Source: Holophagaceae bacterium
GTDB taxonomy: Bacteria > Acidobacteriota > Holophagae > Holophagales > Holophagaceae
Length of the DNA: 64,000 nt
Direction: 5' to 3'
NCBI GenBank assembly: GCA_013334395.1
Contig: JAAXXS010000004.1
Coordinates: 1-64,000, forward strand
Shown here: piece by piece, positions 40,402 to 49,316 of the stretch
Layout of the letters: the number at the start of each line of letters is the position of its first letter
How positions within the stretch are numbered: the stretch's first letter is position 1
Notes under the pieces: generated by a model
Databases searched by the model: none
What the model was told of the DNA's origin: nothing
What the model saw: the letters and a program-made list of their open reading frames with translations, nothing else
Made by a program: the position numbers and the translations under genes

Positions 40402-40418
40402 TTAGTGTCCTAGACTAA
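40402..40418. promoter_or_regulatory. HAIR-like inverted repeat before dnaJ-hspR
   Basis: TTAGT-N7-ACTAA is a perfect inverted repeat with the seven-base spacer of the HspR operator HAIR (CTTGAGT-N7-ACTCAAG). It lies five bases before the dnaJ ATG, over the likely promoter (TAAGAAATCTTA and TATAAG overlap it). This would give HspR autoregulation. Confidence 0.45.
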
Positions 40419-40422
40419 AGCC

Positions 40423-41493
40423 ATGTCCCACCCTGACTACTACAAGATCCTGGGCGTGCCCCGGTCGGCCTCCGAGGAGGACATCAAGAAGGCGTACCGC
40501 AAGCTGGCGCGGAAGCACCACCCGGACCTGAACCCTGGCGACGCCAAGGCTGAGGCGGCATTCAAGCAGCTGGCCGAGGCCAACGATGTCCTTTCGGACG
40601 CGGAGAAGCGGAAGAACTACGACACCTATGGTGATCCGGCCGGGCCTGGCGCCCAGGTGCCGCCGGGGTTCCAGCAGGGCGGCGGTGGCTTCGCCTTCGA
40701 GGACATCTTCGCGGGCTTTGGCGGCCGGCCGCTGCGCCATGGCCCCGAGCGGGGCGAGGACCTGCTCCACTCCGTGCGCCTGGGGTTCCGCGAGGCCTTC
40801 GAGGGCACCCGGCTGAACCTTCGGGTGAACCGCTCCGAGCCCTGCATCGCCTGTCGGGGCACCGGTGAGGCCAACCGGAAGCCCGAGCAGTGCCGGACCT
40901 GCCAGGGCAAGGGCAAGCTGGGCTCCGGCTCCGGCTTCCTCTCCTTCGGGCGCTCCTGCCCGGACTGCGGCGGCCGGGGCAGTCGACAGCCGGCCTGTCC
41001 CGACTGCGATGGCGCGGGCCGCCACGCGCGGCAGGAGACCGTGACCATCGCCATCCCGGCCGGGGTGGAAGATGGGGCCCGCCTGCGGGTGGCCGGCAAG
41101 GGCGAGGCGGGACGCCGCGGAGGCGGACCCGGCGACCTCTTCCTGCAGATCAGCATGGAACCGGACGCCCGCTTTGAGCGCAAGGGACCGAACCTCTACG
41201 TGCGGCTGCCCATCAGCTTCTCCGAGGCCGCCCTGGGCGCCAAGGTGGTGGTGCCGACCCCTGAAGGCCACCAGACCATCAAGGTCCCGCCGGGCACCCA
41301 GACCGGCGCCAAGCTCCGGCTCAAGGGCCAGGGCATGCCCATTCCCCGGGGCAGTCAGCGGGGCGACCTCATCGCCGAGGTGGCGGTGGTGACTCCCCAC
41401 ATCCAGGACGAGCGGAGCAAGGAGCTCCTCCGGGAGCTGGCCGAGCTGAATGATGCCGAGCTCCAGAAGCAACGAGGTGCCGACCATGGCTAA
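40423..41493 (+). CDS. dnaJ: Co-chaperone DnaJ (type I)
   Basis: DnaJ stimulates DnaK ATP hydrolysis and delivers substrates. The 356-aa product has the J domain with HPD ([11 protein letters not shown], about residue 35) and a short Gly/Phe region. All four zinc repeats are present ([32 protein letters not shown]; about 143-205), followed by the C-terminal substrate domains. It overlaps hspR by eight bases. It is separated from dnaK by a terminator, so it probably has its own control. Confidence 0.95.
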   Translation: MSHPDYYKILGVPRSASEEDIKKAYRKLARKHHPDLNPGDAKAEAAFKQLAEANDVLSDAEKRKNYDTYGDPAGPGAQVPPGFQQGGGGFAFEDIFAGFGGRPLRHGPERGEDLLHSVRLGFREAFEGTRLNLRVNRSEPCIACRGTGEANRKPEQCRTCQGKGKLGSGSGFLSFGRSCPDCGGRGSRQPACPDCDGAGRHARQETVTIAIPAGVEDGARLRVAGKGEAGRRGGGPGDLFLQISMEPDARFERKGPNLYVRLPISFSEAALGAKVVVPTPEGHQTIKVPPGTQTGAKLRLKGQGMPIPRGSQRGDLIAEVAVVTPHIQDERSKELLRELAELNDAELQKQRGADHG

Positions 41494-41860
41494 GGATCCC
41501 CGCATGGGCGCCTACATGATCGGGGTGGTGTCGATGCGCTACGGCGTCCACCCCCAGACGCTTCGACTCTACGAGCGGGAAGGGCTGCTCGCGCCCAGCC
41601 GCACCGAAGGGAAGACGCGCCTCTACAGCGACGAGGACCTGGAGCGCCTGGAGTTCATCCTGAACCTCACCCGGGACCTGGGTGTGAACCTGGCGGGCGT
41701 GGAGGTGGTCCTGGGGTTGCGAGACCGACTCAACCACATGCAGGAGGACCTGGAGCGCCTCTCCCAGATCCTGGAAGCGGCGGGACTCAAGGATCTGCCG
41801 CGGTCCAGCTCGTCGACGGGCCTGGTGAAGCTGACCACCCACGGCCTGCGGAAGCGTTGA
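41486..41860 (+). CDS. hspR: MerR-family heat-shock repressor HspR
   Basis: This 124-aa MerR-type regulator has an N-terminal winged HTH ([21 protein letters not shown]) and the [14 protein letters not shown] helix. The [22 protein letters not shown] segment is characteristic of HspR, the repressor of dnaK operons that needs DnaK as co-repressor. Start ATG 41486 has GAGGTG upstream and overlaps the dnaJ stop. The tail (about 100-124) is Ser-rich and basic. The dnaK-dnaJ-hspR order matches that in Actinobacteria. Confidence 0.9.
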   Translation: MAKDPRMGAYMIGVVSMRYGVHPQTLRLYEREGLLAPSRTEGKTRLYSDEDLERLEFILNLTRDLGVNLAGVEVVLGLRDRLNHMQEDLERLSQILEAAGLKDLPRSSSSTGLVKLTTHGLRKR

Positions 41861-41886
41861 CGGCCCGACTCGTGGCCAACCTTTTT
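41856..41886 (+). terminator. Terminator at the end of hspR
   Basis: GTTG-ac-GGCC pairs with GGCCAAC across an eight-base loop and is followed by CTTTTT. The stem overlaps the hspR stop codon. Confidence 0.6.
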
Positions 41887-41947
41887 CCAAGGCACAAAAT
41901 CCTGTCGAGCCAAATACCTGGACAAGCTCCAAAGGGTGCCGAACGCT

Positions 41948-41956
41948 TGGTATGCT
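41948..41956 (+). promoter_or_regulatory. Extended -10 promoter for the sigma factor gene
   Basis: TGG-TATGCT is an extended -10 element 24 bases before the GTG start. No good -35 box is placed correctly. The hexamer is the same as that in the dnaK promoter. Confidence 0.5.
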
Positions 41957-41979
41957 GATCCTTCCCCCCAAGGAGCACC

Positions 41980-42846
41980 GTGCCCCTCCGGCATCTCGAA
42001 GAGCGCTCGCTCGATAAATACTTCGACTCCATCCGGCACCTGCCTCTGCTCACGGCAGAGGAAGAGCGGATCAACGGTCGCTTGTGGCAGAACGACCGCA
42101 ACCCTGAAGGCCTGCAGCGTCTGGTGGAGGGGAACCTGCGCTTCGTCGTCAAGGAGGCGCGAAAGTTCGAGGGCATGGGCCTGGACCTGCTGGACCTCAT
42201 CAGCGAGGGCAACCTGGGCCTCATCGAGGCCGCCAAGCGCTTTGACCCCGAGCGGCAGAACAAGTTCCTCACCTACGGTTCCTGGTGGGTGCGGCAGGCC
42301 ATCTTCCACGCGCTGGCCGAGCACGGCAACAAGATCCGCCTGCCCCAGAAGGTGGCGGGGCACCTGGTGCAGCTGAACCGCGCGACCCAGAAGCTGAGCC
42401 AGAACCTCGGTCGCGTACCCATGCTGCAGGAGATCGCCGACGCCATCGGACTGAGCATCGAAGAGGTCGAGCGGCTCCAGTTGCTCCAACAGACCACCTC
42501 GACGGTGTCCACGGAGCAGGGGCTTGGGGACTCCGACCTCACCGTGGGCGACAGCCTGGAGCAGGAGGTGGAGCCCTCCGCCATGCACACCCTGGACCAG
42601 GAGGCCTTCCTCGAGCAGATCGAGGAGAGCCTGAAGTCGCTCAGCGAGAAGGAGCGCACCATCATCACCCTGCACTTTGGCCTCGGCGGCGAGGATCCGC
42701 TGACCTTGGAGCAGATCGGCAAGCAGTTCACGCCGCCCATCTCCCGGGAGCGGGTGCGCCAGCTGGAGGAGCGAGCCCTGGCCCGCATCCGCGAGCGCCG
42801 CCGCGAAGTCCTCGGCGGCTTCCTGCGCGGCGGGGACGGTCCATGA
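41980..42846 (+). CDS. RNA polymerase sigma-70 factor, RpoD/RpoS-like group 2
   Basis: This 288-aa sigma factor has region 1.2 (LDKYFDSIRHLPLLTAEEE) and region 2 (NLRFVVKEARKF, DLISEGNLGLIEAAKRFDPE, and 2.4 TYGSWWVRQAIFHAL). Region 3 follows, then region 4 ends with the HTH LTLEQIGKQFTPPISRERVRQ. It lacks region 1.1 and the RpoH box, so it is an alternative sigma of group 2 type. GTG start with AAGGAGC. It follows the heat-shock genes and overlaps the next gene (ATGA), suggesting a stress-linked operon. The regulon is unknown. Confidence 0.92.
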   Translation: MPLRHLEERSLDKYFDSIRHLPLLTAEEERINGRLWQNDRNPEGLQRLVEGNLRFVVKEARKFEGMGLDLLDLISEGNLGLIEAAKRFDPERQNKFLTYGSWWVRQAIFHALAEHGNKIRLPQKVAGHLVQLNRATQKLSQNLGRVPMLQEIADAIGLSIEEVERLQLLQQTTSTVSTEQGLGDSDLTVGDSLEQEVEPSAMHTLDQEAFLEQIEESLKSLSEKERTIITLHFGLGGEDPLTLEQIGKQFTPPISRERVRQLEERALARIRERRREVLGGFLRGGDGP

Positions 42847-43727
42847 AGGGTCGCCCCGACTGCCCTCGCTGTCAGGGGCAGGGCCTGGTCTTCGATCCGG
42901 ATCCCCTGAAGCCCGTGCGGGTCTGCGGCTGCACGGCGGATCTGGCGCCGGACGCCGAGACCCTGGGCCTGCCCGCCCGCTACCGGGAGGCGGACTTCGC
43001 CCGTTTCTGGAAGTGGTGGAACAACGTCCAGGCCAGCACTGCCCGGGCCCTGCTCAACCGCGTGGGAGAGCTGGAGGACCTGCTGGCCCGTCCCCCGGAG
43101 GAAGTGGGTGAGCTTGAGGGTCGGGAGGATCTTGCGAAGCTGCTCACCGCCCTGCGCAAGCGGCCCGAGCACGGCATCCGCCCCGCGGGCGCCGAGGGCC
43201 TGTCCCAGTGGGCCACGGCCGGCAAGCACCGGTTCCGGCATGGCTGGGAGCTCTGGTGGATCCATGGTCCCGCCCAGAGCGGCCGCAGCACCCTGGCCGC
43301 CGCGGCGCTGCGGGCCTGGACCGAGCGCACGGGTCGGACCGGACGCTTCGTGTCGGTCCGCACCCTCAGCCAGGCCATCAAGGATTCCTACTACGACGTG
43401 CGCAGCTTCCAGAACCAGGCCTTCCAGAGCGTCCGCGACCTCATCGAACCCCTCCAGGAGCCGGCCCTGCTGGTGCTGGACGACTGGGACCGCATGGACT
43501 CGGACCTCCGCGTCGCTGCGGCCCTGGCCCAGCTGCTGGATCACCGCTACAGCGCGGAGCTGCCCACCATCCTCACCGCCGCCGGACCGCCCGAGGCCAT
43601 GGACCGCCGGGAGAACCATCCCCTGACCCGCCTCGATGACAGCAGCCTGCTGGAGCGCCTGCGGGGCGCGGAGCGGGTGGAGATGGTGCCGGCCCTGAAG
43701 CCTTGGTTCGACCGCGTGGAGCGATGA
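42843..43727 (+). CDS. DnaC/IstB-like ATPase with altered P-loop
   Basis: This 294-aa protein has an N-terminal four-cysteine cluster (CPRCQGQG ... VCGC), typical of DnaC-type helicase loaders. An AAA-type ATPase core follows, in which Walker A reads GPAQSGRST, with Arg where Lys is expected. Walker B is LLVLDDWD. The sensor region ends LTRLDDSSLLERLRGAERV. The Lys-to-Arg change may weaken ATP hydrolysis. The start overlaps the sigma factor stop, and the end overlaps the RND gene, both as ATGA. A replication, transposition or stress role is all open. Confidence 0.75.
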   Translation: MKGRPDCPRCQGQGLVFDPDPLKPVRVCGCTADLAPDAETLGLPARYREADFARFWKWWNNVQASTARALLNRVGELEDLLARPPEEVGELEGREDLAKLLTALRKRPEHGIRPAGAEGLSQWATAGKHRFRHGWELWWIHGPAQSGRSTLAAAALRAWTERTGRTGRFVSVRTLSQAIKDSYYDVRSFQNQAFQSVRDLIEPLQEPALLVLDDWDRMDSDLRVAAALAQLLDHRYSAELPTILTAAGPPEAMDRRENHPLTRLDDSSLLERLRGAERVEMVPALKPWFDRVER

Positions 43728-46273
43728 GAGCACTGCTCGCCGCGCTGCTCCGCCTGCATCTCGCCCGCGCCAGGGGGCTCTGGTTCCTGGGGATCGGCCT
43801 CACGCTGGTGCTGGGCTGGGGCACCCTGCGCGTGGAGCGCGCCCTGGATCTCATGAGCCTGCTGCCCGCGGACCACCCGGCCGTGCGGGCCAACCTGGAG
43901 GCGGGCGTCGGTCAGCAGGAGCTGCTCTGGCTCGTGGCTGAGGGCGGCGAGGCGGACCTGGAGGCCCGGCGCACCTGGGCCGAGGGCTTGGTGGACCGGC
44001 TGCTCACAGAAGGGAACCTGCCCCTGAATGGCCTGGCCGCCGAGGGCCGCCTGACCGAACCCGTGCCCGTGCCGGGACCCGGCGGCCTGAGCCCCTGGCC
44101 GGCGCTCCTCGCCGTGGGCGCCATCGCCGAAGGTGACGCGGCTGTGGGTCGGCTCACCACGGAGACCCTCTACACCCTGGCCCCGGCCTGGCTGGGTGAC
44201 CGCCTTGAGCCGCTCCGGGATCCCGCGGCGCTGCGCCTCCGCCTGCAGGCCACCGCCAAGGCCCTTGCCTCGCCCGAACCTCTGCACGCGGCCCTGGCCC
44301 GGCTCGACCCACTGGGCCTGCGCGACCTGGCCCCCCAGGACGGCGAGGGCATGACCAAGGCCACAGCCCTGGGCCGGGCCTTCACCCTGCGGGTCCGCAC
44401 GGGCTACTTCGAGACCAAGGATGGCCGCTTCGTGCTGCTGCCGCTGGTGGCCGGGTTCCCGGCCTCAGACGCCAAGGCCACCACCCGGGCCATCGCCTGG
44501 CTGGGCCGCGGCGCGGTCGGTCCCCTGCCGCCGGGCGCCAGCCTCCGGGAGGTCGAGGCGGCCCTCGCCCCCACGGCCACCCGGGCCTTCCCGCTGCAGG
44601 TCACCGGGGCCCACGCCATCACCTCCTGGGAGTCCCACCGCCTCACGGTGGAGGTGCTGCTCAGCCTCGGCTTCAGCTTCATCCTCATCGGCCTGGTCTA
44701 CTGGCTGGGGTTCCGGACCCTGGCGGGCTACGGCTTCGTCATGGTGCCGCTCCTGATCGGCATGTTCTGGGCCCTGGGCCTCACCGGCTGGGTGCTGGGC
44801 CGGGTGAACCTCATGGCGGCGGGCTTCGGCGCCGTGCTGCTGGGCGTGGGCGATGACGTGGGCATCCTGCTCTTCAGCCGCTACCGGGACGAGCGCCGGG
44901 CGGGCCAGCCCAAGGACCGCGCCCTCCAGGCCGCCCTGCTCGGCACGGGACCCGGAGTGGTGGCGGGCGCCCTGGCCACGGCCCTGGCCTTCCTGGCGCT
45001 GGCTTTCGCCCCCTTCCCGGGCATCCGGGACCTGGGCATCACCACGGGCCTGGGCCTGCTGGCCTGCCTCGTGGCCACCTTCCTGGTGCTGCCGGCATTG
45101 CTGCTGGGCCTGGATCGTGGCACGGGCACCTTCGCTCCCGGCCCGGCCCAGGCGCTGGCGCCCCGCCGCCGCTGGGCGCCCTGGGCGGCCCTCGCCGTGC
45201 TGGTGCTGGCCCTGGTCGGGGCTCCCCGCACCCGCTGGGAAGAGGACCTGCGACGCTTCCGCGCCCAAGGCAATCCCGCACTGACCCTGCAGGAGCGCCT
45301 GACGAAGACGCTCGGGGCCAGCCTCCAGCCCCTGGCGCTGCAGATCCCCCTGGAGGACGTTGACCGCCTGCCGGCCCGCTGGAACAAGCTGAGCCCCATC
45401 CTTCGCGAGGCGGGCCTGCCCGTGCCCGACTGGCAGAGCCTGGACCCGGAGCTGCGCCATGTGTTGGGTTCCGAGACCTGGCGACACCAGGTGCTCGAAG
45501 TCGCGGGCAAGGCCGGCCTGGACCCCGCTGCCCTGGAGGGTCCTCTCTCGGCCCTGGCCGCTGCCGCCGCAGACCCAGCCCAGCCGGTGCGCGCCCTGCA
45601 GGCGCTGCTGCCCCGGAGCACGCCGCCGGAGGCCCGCCACCCCTGGAACCTGTGGGACGGCTTCCGGCGCGGCCGGAAGCTCGCGCCCCTGGACCCGGCC
45701 CTGATCGTGCCGCTGCGGCTGGACGAAGCCGCCCTCGCCCGCCTGACCCCCCAGGTGGAAGCTGCCGGGGGGCGCTTCGTCGGCACGCAGCCCCTCTTCC
45801 GCGTGGTGAAGGGCATCGCCAAGGAGGCCGTCCAGCAGGCGGTGCTGCTGGCCCTGGCCGGGATCTTCGCCATCATCGCCCTCTTCGGCCGCAGCCTCCG
45901 GTTCGCGCTCTTCGCCCTGGTGCCCCTGGTGGCCAGCCAGGCCGGGGTCTTCGGCGCCCTGGGCTGGGGCGGGGAGCCCCTGACCTTCCTCTCGCTCATG
46001 GCCATCCCCATCGCGCTGGGCGTGAGCGTGGACACCGCCTTCAACCTGCTGCACCGGGCCCGCGGTGAGGTCGACGCGTCCCGGCGGGTGGCCCGGGTGA
46101 ACGCGGTCTGCGCAGGCACCACCCTCGCAGGCTTCGGTGGCATGGTGTTCAGCGGCTACCGCGGCCTTCGGGGCCTCGGCCTCGCCTGCCTGGGCGGCGT
46201 GGCCCTGGCCCTCCTGCTCACCCAGTGGCTGCTGCCCGTGCTGCTGGAGAAGTGGCCCCTGGAGAAGAAATGA
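43724..46273 (+). CDS. RND/MMPL-family exporter
   Basis: This 849-aa inner-membrane protein follows the RND plan. It has an N-terminal helix (LWFLGIGLTLVLGWGTL) and a periplasmic loop (about 40-300). Helices 2-6 follow (about 305-455, with the MAAGFGAVLLGVGDDVGILLFSRYRDE motif in part). A second loop and helices 8-12 complete it, ending in LTQWLLPVLLEKWPLEKK. The layout fits HpnN/MMPL lipid or hopanoid exporters rather than drug pumps. Start ATG 43724 overlaps the previous stop. No membrane-fusion partner is nearby. The substrate is unknown. Confidence 0.85.
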   Translation: MRALLAALLRLHLARARGLWFLGIGLTLVLGWGTLRVERALDLMSLLPADHPAVRANLEAGVGQQELLWLVAEGGEADLEARRTWAEGLVDRLLTEGNLPLNGLAAEGRLTEPVPVPGPGGLSPWPALLAVGAIAEGDAAVGRLTTETLYTLAPAWLGDRLEPLRDPAALRLRLQATAKALASPEPLHAALARLDPLGLRDLAPQDGEGMTKATALGRAFTLRVRTGYFETKDGRFVLLPLVAGFPASDAKATTRAIAWLGRGAVGPLPPGASLREVEAALAPTATRAFPLQVTGAHAITSWESHRLTVEVLLSLGFSFILIGLVYWLGFRTLAGYGFVMVPLLIGMFWALGLTGWVLGRVNLMAAGFGAVLLGVGDDVGILLFSRYRDERRAGQPKDRALQAALLGTGPGVVAGALATALAFLALAFAPFPGIRDLGITTGLGLLACLVATFLVLPALLLGLDRGTGTFAPGPAQALAPRRRWAPWAALAVLVLALVGAPRTRWEEDLRRFRAQGNPALTLQERLTKTLGASLQPLALQIPLEDVDRLPARWNKLSPILREAGLPVPDWQSLDPELRHVLGSETWRHQVLEVAGKAGLDPAALEGPLSALAAAAADPAQPVRALQALLPRSTPPEARHPWNLWDGFRRGRKLAPLDPALIVPLRLDEAALARLTPQVEAAGGRFVGTQPLFRVVKGIAKEAVQQAVLLALAGIFAIIALFGRSLRFALFALVPLVASQAGVFGALGWGGEPLTFLSLMAIPIALGVSVDTAFNLLHRARGEVDASRRVARVNAVCAGTTLAGFGGMVFSGYRGLRGLGLACLGGVALALLLTQWLLPVLLEKWPLEKK

Positions 46274-47331
46274 ACCCGCTGAACGAGATCCTCCAGACCC
46301 GCCTCGCGGAGGGCCCTGTGCCTGCCGCCGACGTGATGGCCCTGGGCCTCTACCACCCGGAACACGGCTACTACCGGCGCGTGGAAGGCCCCTGGGGCTT
46401 CGAGGGCAAGGACTACTACACGGCCCTGGACCTGGGCCCCCTCCTGGGCCAGACGCTGGCCGTGCGCCTGGAGGCGGCCTGGGAGCGCCTGGGCCGGCCG
46501 GCGCGCTTCACCGCCCTGGAGCCCGGCGCCGGACGCGGCTGGCTGGGCCGGGATCTCCTCAACGCGGCTTCGGGCCCCTTCGCCGAGGCCCTGGTCTACG
46601 TCCACCGCGACGACAACCCCGCGGCCAAGCAGGCCGCGGAAGCGGCCCTGGCGCCCTTCCTGTCGGCAAATCGCGCGCGCTTCGCCGCGGAATCCGAAGC
46701 GCTGGAGCCCTTCACCGGCTGTGTCTTCAGCAACGAGCTGTTTGATGCCCTGCCCGCTCAGCCCTGGCGCTGGGATGGCAGCCAGTGGACGCGGGAGGTG
46801 CTGACGACCGCCGGCCCCGAGTGGCAGGCGGCCGAGCCCGGCGAGGCCGGGGTCTGGTTCGCGGCCCACACCGATGGGCTGGAGCTCCGGGATGGCAGCA
46901 TCTGGTGCGAAGCCCTGCCTGGCGTGGTGCGCGAGCTGGCGGCGCCCATGGAGGCGGGCCTGTTCCTGGCGGTGGACTATGGCGAGGCCGCGGACCGGCT
47001 GCTGGCCAAGGGCGCGGACCTGCGGCGCTTCCTGGCCCACAGCGTGGACGGGAAGTGGCACGAGAAGCTGGGCGAGGCCGACCTGACAGCCGATGTCGAC
47101 TTCACCCGCCTGGCCGACCTGCTGCAGGGTCAGGGCCTGACCGAGCTCTCCCATGTGGAGCTCAGCCGCTGGATCCGGGCCCACGCCCCCCTGGACGAGT
47201 GGGGCGCCGGGTGGCTGGCCCTGCCCACCCCCGAGCGCATGCGGCGCACCGAGAACCTCCTGCAGCTCACCCTGCCCAACATGTTGGGCAGCCGGTTCCG
47301 CGTGCTCGAGGGCTGGAAGGCCAAGGGCTGA
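46270..47331 (+). CDS. MidA-type SAM-dependent methyltransferase family protein
   Basis: This 353-aa protein belongs to the MidA/NDUFAF7 (COG1565) class. It has HPEHGYYRR near residue 30, a SAM loop LEPGAGRGWLGRDLL (about 80), SNELFDALPAQPWRW (about 157), and the VDYGEAADRL strand (about 236). Mitochondrial members methylate an Arg of complex I; the bacterial role is not established. It overlaps the RND gene stop (ATGA), the last member of the sigma-ATPase-RND-MidA string. Confidence 0.85.
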   Translation: MNPLNEILQTRLAEGPVPAADVMALGLYHPEHGYYRRVEGPWGFEGKDYYTALDLGPLLGQTLAVRLEAAWERLGRPARFTALEPGAGRGWLGRDLLNAASGPFAEALVYVHRDDNPAAKQAAEAALAPFLSANRARFAAESEALEPFTGCVFSNELFDALPAQPWRWDGSQWTREVLTTAGPEWQAAEPGEAGVWFAAHTDGLELRDGSIWCEALPGVVRELAAPMEAGLFLAVDYGEAADRLLAKGADLRRFLAHSVDGKWHEKLGEADLTADVDFTRLADLLQGQGLTELSHVELSRWIRAHAPLDEWGAGWLALPTPERMRRTENLLQLTLPNMLGSRFRVLEGWKAKG

Positions 47332-47435
47332 TCGGGCCCCCGATCCCCATTCTCCTCGACGGGGCGCCCGGGTTTTGCTGAACTGGAGGGCGCGCCCCTC
47401 CGTCGGAGCGCCGCCCCGCCAGGAATCTGCCCACC

Positions 47436-48461
47436 ATGACCCGCCCCGCCCCCCGACAGCCCGCCGAATGGGAACGCCACAGCGCCTGCTGGCTGGCCTG
47501 GCCCAGCCACGGTCACCTCTGGCAGAAGAATCTGGCCCCGGCCCAGGCCGAGTTCGCGGCCCTCTGTGTGGCCATCGCCGAGCAGGGGGGCGAGGCCCTG
47601 GAGCTGCTGGTGCAGGATGCCGCCGCCGAGGCCCAGGCCCGCGTGGCCCTGGCTCCAGTATTGGATCAGGTCCGGTTCCACCGGGTGCCCGTGGGCGACA
47701 TCTGGCTGCGGGACACGGCGCCCATCTTCGTGCGGGAGGGGTTCGGCGGCCTGCGGGCCGCCTGCTTCCGCTTCAACGGCTGGGGTGGGAAGTATGTCCT
47801 GCCCGGCGATGACCAGGTCGCGGGCCGGGTCGCGGCCTTGAGTGGTGTGCCGGCGCGGGTCCATGACTGGATCCTGGAGGGCGGCTCCATCGAGGCCGAT
47901 GGGGAGGGCACCCTGCTGACCACGCGCCAGTGTCTGCTCAACCCCAACCGCAACCCGGGCCTGGACGAGGCCGCCCTCGAGGCGGCGCTGCGCGCGGACC
48001 TGGGCGCGGAGAAGGTGCTCTGGCTGAACGAGGGCCTGCTCAACGACCACACCGACGGCCACATCGACACCCTGGCCCGCTTCGTGGCGCCGGGGGTGGT
48101 GGTCTGCATGGAGGCCCGCGAAGCGGGCGATCCCAACGCCGCCACCCTGGACCGGCTGGCGGCGGACCTGGCTGCCTGCACCGACGCCCGGGGCCGCCGC
48201 CTGCGGGTGGTGCGCATCCCCTCGCCCGGGGTGCTGCTCGACGACGAGGGCGAGCCCATGCCCGCCAGCTATGTGAACTTCTACCTCGGCAACCGCAGCG
48301 TGGTGGTGCCGACCTACGGCACGCCCTACGACGAGGCCGCCGTGGCCGCCCTGGCCCCGCTCTTCCCCGGACGCCGGGTGGTGGGCCGCTCGGCCCGTGC
48401 CATCCTGAGCGGGGGTGGCGCCTTCCACTGCATCACCCAGCAGCAGCCGGAGGTCCCATGA
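47436..48461 (+). CDS. aguA: Agmatine deiminase AguA
   Basis: AguA hydrolyses agmatine to N-carbamoylputrescine and ammonia. The 341-aa product has the peptidyl-arginine-deiminase-type fold with PVGDIWLRDTAP, WGGKYVLPGDD, ILEGGSIEADGEG and NDHTDGHIDT. The catalytic Cys lies in GGGAFHCITQQQP at the end. It overlaps aguB by four bases, so the two are a coupled two-step path to putrescine. Confidence 0.95.
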   Translation: MTRPAPRQPAEWERHSACWLAWPSHGHLWQKNLAPAQAEFAALCVAIAEQGGEALELLVQDAAAEAQARVALAPVLDQVRFHRVPVGDIWLRDTAPIFVREGFGGLRAACFRFNGWGGKYVLPGDDQVAGRVAALSGVPARVHDWILEGGSIEADGEGTLLTTRQCLLNPNRNPGLDEAALEAALRADLGAEKVLWLNEGLLNDHTDGHIDTLARFVAPGVVVCMEAREAGDPNAATLDRLAADLAACTDARGRRLRVVRIPSPGVLLDDEGEPMPASYVNFYLGNRSVVVPTYGTPYDEAAVAALAPLFPGRRVVGRSARAILSGGGAFHCITQQQPEVP

Positions 48462-49312
48462 GCCCGTCGAGCACCGTCCGCGTCGCCGCCACCCAGTGCG
48501 CCTTCACGGCCAGCCTGGAGGAGAACGTGGCCCGCGTGGAGGGCCTCGTGCGCCAGGCCGCGGCCCAGGGCGCCCAGGTGATCCTGCCCTCGGAGCTGTT
48601 CGAGGGCCCCTACTTCTGCCGCGAGGAGAAGGATGCGTTCTTCGACCTCGCCCGGCCGGTGGAGGGCCACCCGACCATCGCCCGCTTCCAGGCCCTGGCC
48701 CGGGAGCTGGGCGTGGTGATTCCCGTCTCTTTCTTTGAGCGGGACGGCCACGCCCACTACAACAGCCTGGCCATGGTGGACGCGGACGGCGCCCTGCTCG
48801 GCGTCTACCGCAAGAGCCACATCCCGGACGGTCCGGGCTACGAGGAGAAGTTCTACTTCCGTCCCGGCAACACGGGCTTCAAGGTCTGGCCCACGCGCTT
48901 CGGCCGCCTGGGGGTGGGCATCTGCTGGGATCAGTGGTACCCCGAGTGCGCCCGGGCGATGATGCTGCTGGGCGCCGAGATCCTCTTCTATCCCACGGCC
49001 ATCGGCACCGAGCCCGAGACGCCCGAGCTGGACACCAAGGATCTGTGGCAGCGGGCCATGATCGGCCACGCGGTCTCGAACGTGGTGCCCATCGTGGCCT
49101 CCAACCGCATCGGGACCGAAGGCGACCAGACCTTCTACGGCCACTCCTTCATTGCCAGCCACCGCGGCGAGCGGGTGGCGGAGCTGGGCCGCACCGACAC
49201 CGGCGTCATCGTGGCGGACCTGGACCTGGAGGAGATCCGCCGCAACCGCGCCTCCTTTGGCTTCTTCCGGGACCGGCGGCCGGACCTCTACGGCATCCTG
49301 GCCGAACGGTAG
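48458..49312 (+). CDS. aguB: N-carbamoylputrescine amidase AguB
   Basis: AguB converts N-carbamoylputrescine to putrescine, CO2 and ammonia. The 284-aa nitrilase-family protein has the Glu-Lys-Cys triad in LPSELFEGPYFC (Glu about 43), YRKSHIPDGPGY (Lys about 120) and VGICWDQWYPE (Cys about 156). FYPTAIGTEPE is typical of AguB. It overlaps aguA and is convergent with the chemoreceptor gene. Confidence 0.95.
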   Translation: MSPSSTVRVAATQCAFTASLEENVARVEGLVRQAAAQGAQVILPSELFEGPYFCREEKDAFFDLARPVEGHPTIARFQALARELGVVIPVSFFERDGHAHYNSLAMVDADGALLGVYRKSHIPDGPGYEEKFYFRPGNTGFKVWPTRFGRLGVGICWDQWYPECARAMMLLGAEILFYPTAIGTEPETPELDTKDLWQRAMIGHAVSNVVPIVASNRIGTEGDQTFYGHSFIASHRGERVAELGRTDTGVIVADLDLEEIRRNRASFGFFRDRRPDLYGILAER

Positions 49313-49316
49313 CTGG

